Assembly: GCA_964342745.1 (NCBI GenBank)
Contig: CAYFFW010000006.1
Location: forward strand, 1 to 56,396
DNA: 56,396 bases
From: AEGEAN-183 sp964342745
GTDB taxonomy: Bacteria; Pseudomonadota; Gammaproteobacteria; Magnimaribacterales; Magnimaribacteraceae
Reading direction: 5' to 3'
Translations under genes and position numbers: made by a program
The notes under the pieces: model-generated
The model's input: the letters and a program-made list of their open reading frames with translations, nothing else
Told to the model about the DNA's origin: nothing
Databases searched by the model: none
Shown here: piece by piece, positions 51,148 through 56,396 of the stretch
How positions within the stretch are numbered: position 1 is the stretch's first letter
Layout: each line of letters opens with the position of its first letter

Positions 51148-52794
51148 ATGAGTTATCAAGTATTAGCCAGAAAATGGCGCCCTAGCTCTTTCGATGAAGT
51201 CGTAGGTCAAGAACATGTTGTTAAAGCTCTATCAAATTCTTTAGATAGTAATAAAATTCATCAAGCTTATTTATTTAGTGGAACTAGGGGTGTAGGAAAA
51301 ACTACTTTAGGGAGAATCTTAACCAAATGTTTAAATTGCGAGAATGGGCCTAATTCTTCTCCTTGTAATAAATGTCAGGCATGCGAGTCAATAAATGAAG
51401 GTCGATTTATGGACTTTCAGGAAGTAGATGCAGCATCTAGGAGAAAAGTAGAAGAAACCCAAGATCTTTTGGAAACTGTAATGCACATGCCTGGTTCTTC
51501 CAGGTATAAGGTTTATTTGATAGATGAAGTCCATATGCTTTCAAAGCATAGCTTTAATGCTCTACTAAAAACTCTAGAAGAGCCTCCTCCACATGTAGTG
51601 TTTATTCTGGCTACTACTGAACCAGAGAGCATACCAGCAACAGTTCTATCAAGATGTATGCAGTTTCATCTAAAAAACCTAACTCCTTCCCAATTAAGTA
51701 CAAGATTAAAAGATGTGTTAATTGATGAGGGTATAGAATTTGATGAAGAAAGCATTAATCAAATTTCAAGAGCAGGAAAAGGAAGCTTAAGAGATTGTCT
51801 CACCATTGCAGATCAAGCAATTGGGTTCTGCGATGGAAAGTTAACAGATTCACTTGTATCAGAAATGCTAGGAACTCTTCCTTATGACCACATCTACAAT
51901 TTAATAAACTATTTGATAGAAGAGGATGCCTTTAAGCTTGTTGAAGATTTAAAGAAAATTTCAAGCCTAAGTGTCGATTATCAAAAATTGATGGATCTCT
52001 TGTTAGAGGCTCTCCAACACATGACTATTATAAAAATCTCTCCTGAAAGTATACCTAACTTAAATTTACCTTCAGACCAAATTATCCCTTTAGCTAAAAA
52101 TTTAGAAATCAATGACATCCAGTTGCTTTATCAAATTGGCTTAATAGCAAAAAGGGATATGGATCTCGCCCCTAATCTGAGTGATGGATTTGAAATGGCT
52201 CTAATTAGAATGATGTCTTTCTTACCAAAGAATGACTCAGAGGATAATAAAAAAAAAGAAACTAAAGAAGACTCAATTGGAACAACAAAGAATGTTGAAA
52301 TTAAGACCAATAAAGTAGCTAAAAAGAAGGCAGTACCTACAGAAGACCATGACACTGATGAAACAGAATTTTCTACACAAAATTCGAAAGATCAAGATAA
52401 GTTAAAATTTTTAGATAGTAATAATTGGAACAAGGTTTTTAATCAACTTGATCTGGACCCTGGCACTAAACAATTAATTTCACATTCTTCTTTCTTAAGG
52501 GTTGAAGATTCAGTTATCTATTTTTCTATGCCAAAAGATAAATTAGAAATACTTACTGGGCCGCACAGAGAAAAATTTAATGATAGCTTAAATAAGATTT
52601 TAGAACTCGAATGTAATATCTTTTTTGAGCCTGGCGAAACTAATGAGTTTTCACCAAATCAAAAAAAAGAAAAAAAGAAAATTAAACAATTAAATAAGGC
52701 TACGGAAGCAATAAACAATGATTCTTCGGTTAAGAATATTTTGAGTTCTCTAGGTGGTAAAGTTATAGAATCTTCAATAACTCCAAAAAAATAA
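51148..52794 (+). CDS. dnaX: DNA polymerase III subunits gamma/tau
   Basis: The 548-residue product is the clamp-loader ATPase. Walker A GTRGVGKT is at 45-52, zinc Cys at 64, 73, 76 and 79, Walker B VYLIDEVHML at about 126-135, and the SRC motif in LSRCMQF. Domains I-III end near residue 365, then a Lys/Glu-rich linker leads to the tau C-terminus, which is short against E. coli tau (643). At codons 368-370 a run of nine A gives a -1 frameshift site with an immediate stop, producing a gamma-like form. Confidence 0.95.
   Translation: MSYQVLARKWRPSSFDEVVGQEHVVKALSNSLDSNKIHQAYLFSGTRGVGKTTLGRILTKCLNCENGPNSSPCNKCQACESINEGRFMDFQEVDAASRRKVEETQDLLETVMHMPGSSRYKVYLIDEVHMLSKHSFNALLKTLEEPPPHVVFILATTEPESIPATVLSRCMQFHLKNLTPSQLSTRLKDVLIDEGIEFDEESINQISRAGKGSLRDCLTIADQAIGFCDGKLTDSLVSEMLGTLPYDHIYNLINYLIEEDAFKLVEDLKKISSLSVDYQKLMDLLLEALQHMTIIKISPESIPNLNLPSDQIIPLAKNLEINDIQLLYQIGLIAKRDMDLAPNLSDGFEMALIRMMSFLPKNDSEDNKKKETKEDSIGTTKNVEIKTNKVAKKKAVPTEDHDTDETEFSTQNSKDQDKLKFLDSNNWNKVFNQLDLDPGTKQLISHSSFLRVEDSVIYFSMPKDKLEILTGPHREKFNDSLNKILELECNIFFEPGETNEFSPNQKKEKKKIKQLNKATEAINNDSSVKNILSSLGGKVIESSITPKK
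52239..52265 (+). other. Candidate programmed -1 frameshift/slippage site in dnaX
   Basis: AGAGGA (52239-52244) resembles a Shine-Dalgarno stimulator and lies 5 nt before nine A (52249-52257). In frame 0 the codons are AAA AAA AAA GAA; after a -1 slip the reading becomes AGA AAC TAA, ending at 52265. The site falls exactly at the junction of the ATPase/collar part and the tau tail, as in E. coli. Confidence 0.7.
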
Positions 52795-52795
52795 A

Positions 52796-53410
52796 ATGAG
52801 TAGCATTAGTCCCTTAGTTGATAACCTAATAGTAGCATTTCAGTGTCTTCCTGGTGTCGGACCTAAGTCTGCAAGAAGGATGGTTTTACACTTATTAGAG
52901 AAAGATAAAGAATCAGGTGAAGTTTTAGCTGAATCCTTATACCAAACTTTATCTAGTGTTGGTCAGTGTAATCATTGCAGAATATTTTCAGAGAAAGAAG
53001 TTTGTACAATTTGTAATGATAAAAAAAGGGATTCAAACATATTATGTGTTGTAGAGACTGTTTCAGATGTTTTTGCTATTGAAGAAAGTCACCAGTACAG
53101 AGGTAAATATTATATTTTGCATGGTCATTTATCCCCTTTAGACAATATGGGTCCTAAAGAGCTGGGATTAGATGAATTACTTGATAGGGCTAAAGAGGGG
53201 GCATATGAAGAGATTATATTAGCTACCAATTCAACTTTAGAAGGAGAAGCCACAGCTAATTATATATTTGAGGGATTGAAAGAGATGGATGTTATAAAGC
53301 TAAGTCGCTTAGCAAGAGGCGTCCCTTTAGGTGGAGAACTAGAATACGTTGATGGAGGAACTATCATGCATGCTCTTGCCGGAAGAACTATTCTTAAATC
53401 TAAGAACTAA
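52796..53410 (+). CDS. recR: Recombination protein RecR
   Basis: The 204-residue protein mediates RecFOR loading of RecA at gaps. It has the helix-hairpin-helix opening QCLPGVGPKSARRMVLHLLE, a four-Cys zinc finger (CNHCRIFSEKEVCTIC, about 61-76) and a Toprim domain (LCVVETVSDVFAIE about 85-98). The gene starts 1 nt after the dnaX stop; ybaB, which lies between them in many gammaproteobacteria, is absent here. It shares its stop region with the convergent M20 gene. Confidence 0.95.
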   Translation: MSSISPLVDNLIVAFQCLPGVGPKSARRMVLHLLEKDKESGEVLAESLYQTLSSVGQCNHCRIFSEKEVCTICNDKKRDSNILCVVETVSDVFAIEESHQYRGKYYILHGHLSPLDNMGPKELGLDELLDRAKEGAYEEIILATNSTLEGEATANYIFEGLKEMDVIKLSRLARGVPLGGELEYVDGGTIMHALAGRTILKSKN

Positions 53411-54696
53411 TTATTGAACAGATCGATAACAGCTGTGCTCATAGCTTTTACTCCAGTTGTAATTGTTGGTTCTGGGTCAGGCAGAAAAAAAGCAGAATGC
53501 AAGGAAGGTAGAGCGATATTATCTCTCAATGAAGTGGCATAAACTTTATTATTCACAGCACCTAGCCAAAATAAACTGGTTGGAATAATTGGTTCAACTC
53601 TTCCGTACATACCAAAATCTTCTCCGCCCATAACAGGTGACAACTTTAGGACATTACTTTTTCCTAATACTTTTTCAAAACTCAATCTTAGTTGGTCTGT
53701 TAACTCAGGATTATTAAATAAAGCAGGGGTATATTCATCTTTAAGAGTGATTACAGGGTAGAGTTCTTTGGTTAATCCATTAGCTTCTGCTAATCCATTA
53801 GAAATTCTTCTAATTGTTGAGATAGTTTGATTTCTAACTTCATCAGTATACGACCTTAAAGTTAATTGAAGTTTGACTTCACTAGGGATTACATTGTGTT
53901 TAGTTCCGCCATGAATTGAACCAACTGTAACTACGGCAGCTTCTATTGGAGCAATTTCTCGACTAACTATAGTTTGCAAGCTATTTATAAGCTGAGCTGC
54001 CATAACAATGGGGTCTTTAGTATTGTGAGGATAAGCTCCATGTCCTCCTACTCCCTTAACGGTAATATCCATAGAATCTACATTTGCCATAGCCCAACCA
54101 GGTATATACCCTACTTTTCCTGCAGGAAGCTCAGCACTTACATGTAATGCAAGATTAAAATCAGGTCTAGGAAATCTTTTAAAAAGCCCCTCTTTAATCA
54201 TATTTCTTGCACCGCCACTAACTTCTTCAGCAGGTTGAAGGTTTATTAAAAGAGTGCCTTGCCATTGATCTCTTTTTTCTAATAAGGTTATAACTGTACC
54301 TATTAAAGAAGTCATATGGATATCATGGCCACAAGCATGCATAGTGAAGACTTCATCCCCATCTTGGTTGAAAGATTTAGTTTTACTTGCATAGGTGGCA
54401 CCAGTAAGTTCTTTCACTGGTAAGCCATCCATGTCAGCCCTAACCATAATAGTTTTTCCTTCTCCATTATTAAACTGAGCTACAACACCAAAGCCGCCAA
54501 AATTTTCAGTTACTTCAAAATTCAAATTTCTCAGAATAGAAGCTAGTTTTTTAGAAGTCTTTTCTTCTTTAAATGATAATTCAGGATTAGCATGTAATTC
54601 TTTGTATAGCTCTAAAAGATCTATATTTTCTTTTGCAAATAAACTAGAAGTTGAAAGGAGAAAAATAATTGTAATAGAGGGTATAATTTTGATCAT
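53407..54696 (-). CDS. M20-family amidohydrolase, exported
   Basis: The 429-residue protein has a signal peptide (about 1-21) and the M20 peptidase/amidohydrolase fold (hippurate hydrolase, IAA-amino-acid hydrolase group). Landmarks are RADMDGLPV, the metal-binding MHACGHDIHMTSLIG (about 118-132), the Glu pair in QPAEEVSGGARN and the C-terminal MGGEDFGMY. It should cleave N-acyl amino acids or short peptides in the periplasm. It is convergent with recR (stops share CTAA) and divergent from dcd. Confidence 0.93.
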   Translation of the reverse strand: MIKIIPSITIIFLLSTSSLFAKENIDLLELYKELHANPELSFKEEKTSKKLASILRNLNFEVTENFGGFGVVAQFNNGEGKTIMVRADMDGLPVKELTGATYASKTKSFNQDGDEVFTMHACGHDIHMTSLIGTVITLLEKRDQWQGTLLINLQPAEEVSGGARNMIKEGLFKRFPRPDFNLALHVSAELPAGKVGYIPGWAMANVDSMDITVKGVGGHGAYPHNTKDPIVMAAQLINSLQTIVSREIAPIEAAVVTVGSIHGGTKHNVIPSEVKLQLTLRSYTDEVRNQTISTIRRISNGLAEANGLTKELYPVITLKDEYTPALFNNPELTDQLRLSFEKVLGKSNVLKLSPVMGGEDFGMYGRVEPIIPTSLFWLGAVNNKVYATSLRDNIALPSLHSAFFLPDPEPTITTGVKAMSTAVIDLFNN

Positions 54697-54762
54697 AAAT
54701 TTTTTTGTTTAAAAATAAAGTTAGAAAGTAACACATTACAAACCAAGAGGAAATCTCAGTTA

Positions 54763-55329
54763 ATGACAATAAAATCAGATAAGTGGATAAGAAAAATGGT
54801 TGAGGATCAAGAAATGATAAATCCTTTTGAACCCAATCAAGTTAGAAAAGAGGGAGAAAATAGACTTATTTCTTATGGAACCTCCTCTTATGGTTATGAC
54901 GTTAGGTGCTCTAAAGAATTCAAGGTCTTTACAAACATAAATTCAGCTACTGTTGACCCAAAAAAATTTGATGAATCAAGTTTTGTTGATTATGTAGGAG
55001 ACGTATGTGTAATTCCTCCTAACTCTTTTGCACTAGCTAGCACAATAGAGTATTTCAAAATTCCAAGAAATGTACTTACAATTTGTCTAGGTAAGTCTAC
55101 ATATGCTAGATGTGGAATTATTGTTAATGTCACTCCCTTGGAGCCTGAATGGGAAGGTCATGTAACATTAGAATTTTCTAACACAACAAGCCTTCCAGCT
55201 AAGATTTATGCCAACGAAGGGGTAGCCCAGATGATTTTTTTAGAATCCAATGAGGATTGTGAAACTAGTTACAAGGATAGGGGAGGGAAGTATCAGGGAC
55301 AAAAAGGAGTTACTTTACCTAAAACCTAA
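54763..55329 (+). CDS. dcd: dCTP deaminase
   Basis: The 188-residue trimeric enzyme deaminates dCTP to dUTP in pyrimidine supply. The opening MTIKSDKWIRKMVE, GTSSYGYDVRCSKEFKVFTN and the substrate region ICLGKSTYARCGIIVNVTPLEPEWEGHVTLEFSN (including the catalytic Glu in WEGHVTLE) are nearly identical to Pseudomonas-type Dcd. An AAGAGGAA site precedes the ATG. The stop overlaps that of the convergent DUF3108 gene within CTAA. Confidence 0.97.
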   Translation: MTIKSDKWIRKMVEDQEMINPFEPNQVRKEGENRLISYGTSSYGYDVRCSKEFKVFTNINSATVDPKKFDESSFVDYVGDVCVIPPNSFALASTIEYFKIPRNVLTICLGKSTYARCGIIVNVTPLEPEWEGHVTLEFSNTTSLPAKIYANEGVAQMIFLESNEDCETSYKDRGGKYQGQKGVTLPKT

Positions 55330-56024
55330 TCTGCAAACTCTAGGGTTTTAAGTAATAAGTCTGATTCTCTATCATTCCTGTCATAAATCCTTACTATCGA
55401 AAAATCAAGTTCGGGAGCAAACCAATAAATCTGATCTCTATCTTCATCAGAAGAAAACTGTCTAATTACTTTTATACAATTAAAGGAACCTATTGGAGTG
55501 TCTACTTCTTCCCAGCCTTGAATCAAATAAGTTCTTTCTTTAATTTCACCTCTGAAATAGACAAAATATTTCATTTCTGTAGGTAAAGAGTCCTTATCCA
55601 TTGTCTTTAAATCCAATCTCATTTTTAGTTGTGCAGTAGCTGGGCCCAAAGTACCTTCTACAAGCTGTATAGTTCCTTCATTCTTTCCTTCCTGATAATT
55701 TAAAGATAAGTTTTCCCAATTAAAATTTGCTGAAGCATTGATCCTTTTAAACAAAATTTTCATCTTGATTTTATGACTAAGTGGGATCAGAGAATTATCA
55801 TTTAATTCAAAAATTGATGTTTCCTCCCTGTTGAATATCCTGCCTCCGTCCACAGAAGACCCCATTTCCCAGATATTTCCTTCATTTTTCTTAAGCCAAA
55901 CCTGCATATCCCCGGCACTCATAGTTAGAGTAGCCTTTGAAGGTCTCAATTCTGATTGCCCCTCCCCTGAAATTAAGTTAACTAGTAGCAAAAGAAAGAA
56001 ACTGAATATTAATTTAATAAACAT
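55326..56024 (-). CDS. DUF3108 domain protein, exported
   Basis: The 232-residue protein has a signal peptide (about 1-20) and a beta-rich DUF3108 domain, seen from NEGTIQLVEGTLGPATAQLKMRLDLK to WEEVDTPIGSFNCIKVIRQ and APELDFSIVRIYDR. The family is periplasmic, of unknown function, and commonly sits next to purN, as here (4 nt downstream on the same strand). Confidence 0.88.
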   Translation of the reverse strand: MFIKLIFSFFLLLLVNLISGEGQSELRPSKATLTMSAGDMQVWLKKNEGNIWEMGSSVDGGRIFNREETSIFELNDNSLIPLSHKIKMKILFKRINASANFNWENLSLNYQEGKNEGTIQLVEGTLGPATAQLKMRLDLKTMDKDSLPTEMKYFVYFRGEIKERTYLIQGWEEVDTPIGSFNCIKVIRQFSSDEDRDQIYWFAPELDFSIVRIYDRNDRESDLLLKTLEFAD

Positions 56025-56028
56025 TATA

Positions 56029-56396
56029 TTATTTGATTATTACCTCTTCATTATGGAGGAAAGCTTTTCCGTTATCTAATTTCAAAAAACCCTGAGCAAA
56101 CCACTCTATAACCCTGGGGTAAATTTCATGCTCAATTTTATGTATCTTTTCTTCAAGTTCTTTTTCAGATGAGGTATTTATTTTTAAAGAGGATTGGGCG
56201 CAGATAGGTCCTCCATCTAAACTTTCATCAACAAAATGCACAGTAACACCATGGAATTCATCAGAAGATTCTAAAACTCTTTTATGGGTATTGAGTCCAG
56301 GATATTTAGGAAGTAGAGAAGGATGTATGTTTAGAATTTTCCCAGGAAAAGCCTTAATAAAGACGGGACTCAAAATTCTCATAAATCCAGCTAAAA
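56029..56396 (-). CDS. purN: Phosphoribosylglycinamide formyltransferase PurN, N-terminus outside window
   Basis: The frame is open to the right edge, so only the C-terminal part (about 122 residues) is present. LAGFMRILSPVF, NIHPSLLPKYPGLNTH and GVTVHFVDESLDGGPI contain the catalytic His and Asp of PurN (His in NIHPSLLP; Asp in DGGPI). PurN transfers a formyl group to GAR in purine synthesis. It is followed by the DUF3108 gene. Confidence 0.95.
   Translation of the reverse strand, partial: LAGFMRILSPVFIKAFPGKILNIHPSLLPKYPGLNTHKRVLESSDEFHGVTVHFVDESLDGGPICAQSSLKINTSSEKELEEKIHKIEHEIYPRVIEWFAQGFLKLDNGKAFLHNEEVIIK

Noticed and set aside
52661..52677. Second A-rich run near the dnaX 3' end as a frameshift site
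   Set aside because: It lies close to the natural stop and a slip there would remove only the tail end, so it does not explain a gamma form.
1..56396. CRISPR arrays, prophage, transposons, integron or defence islands
   Set aside because: I saw no repeat-spacer pattern, transposase, integrase or phage structural gene anywhere in the window.

Overview
This window is a gene-dense, clearly AT-rich stretch of bacterial chromosome. Intergenic gaps are mostly under 100 bases (the longest is about 210), and many genes overlap. The gene content is gammaproteobacterial: a complete ccmABCDEFGHI cytochrome c maturation operon, an smc-zipA-ligA block, bifunctional mnmC, selO, yhhQ, and the purN-DUF3108 and dnaX-recR neighbourhoods. 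The low GC, tight packing and abundance of acyl-CoA dehydrogenases, PhyH-type oxygenases and aldehyde/alcohol dehydrogenases suggest a streamlined marine oligotroph, possibly of the SAR86 type. That placement is inferred from content and style, not from a phylogeny. I see no phage, integron, insertion sequence or CRISPR array.

Layout. 1-4830: end of an ABC exporter, then a minus-strand oxidoreductase / SelO / amidohydrolase cluster. 4893-7840: a plus-strand cassette of sulfotransferase, APS-kinase-like protein, HIGH-type nucleotidyltransferase and 2-hydroxyacid dehydrogenase, closed by a palindromic terminator that also serves the converging aldehyde dehydrogenase. 7867-11538: aldehyde dehydrogenase, acyl-CoA carboxylase beta subunit, tRNA-Arg and hisI, all on the minus strand. 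11680-18066: ccmA-I, including a 56-residue ccmD. 18180-24503: smc, zipA, ligA and two lipoproteins. 24487-28658: mnmC and a pair of acyl-CoA dehydrogenases on the minus strand. 28777-35775: a coiled-coil membrane protein, tRNA-Leu, a LysR regulator divergent from an acyl-CoA dehydrogenase, a lipase-like hydrolase, tRNA-Val, yhhQ, an Fe/2OG oxygenase, a VOC protein and a methyltransferase. 35847-38403: cbs and cystathionine gamma-lyase/synthase, a transsulfuration pair. 38390-48309: pyrB, DUF3604, PhyH, SCP2, redoxin, DsbD, a second PhyH, SGNH hydrolase, yqgE and Nudix. 48370-56396: a Bax-inhibitor-like protein, a small membrane protein, iron alcohol dehydrogenase, recX, dnaX, recR, an M20 amidohydrolase, dcd, DUF3108 and the start-truncated purN.

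How the genes work together. Fatty-acid and branched-chain catabolism (four dehydrogenase-class enzymes, a carboxylase subunit, SCP2, a lipase) feeds aerobic respiration, which needs the c-type cytochromes assembled by the Ccm proteins. DsbD and CcmG supply periplasmic reductant. The most unusual observations are these: mnmC has no ATG, GTG or TTG start in front of an intact methyltransferase domain; dnaX has an A9 slip site with an immediate -1 stop; the Smc protein is short and appears to have no hinge; a carboxylase gene begins 7 nt after a tRNA; a tRNA-Val has C33 and no encoded CCA; a textbook LysR-type operator lies at 30528; and four convergent gene pairs share both stop codons within 4 nt.
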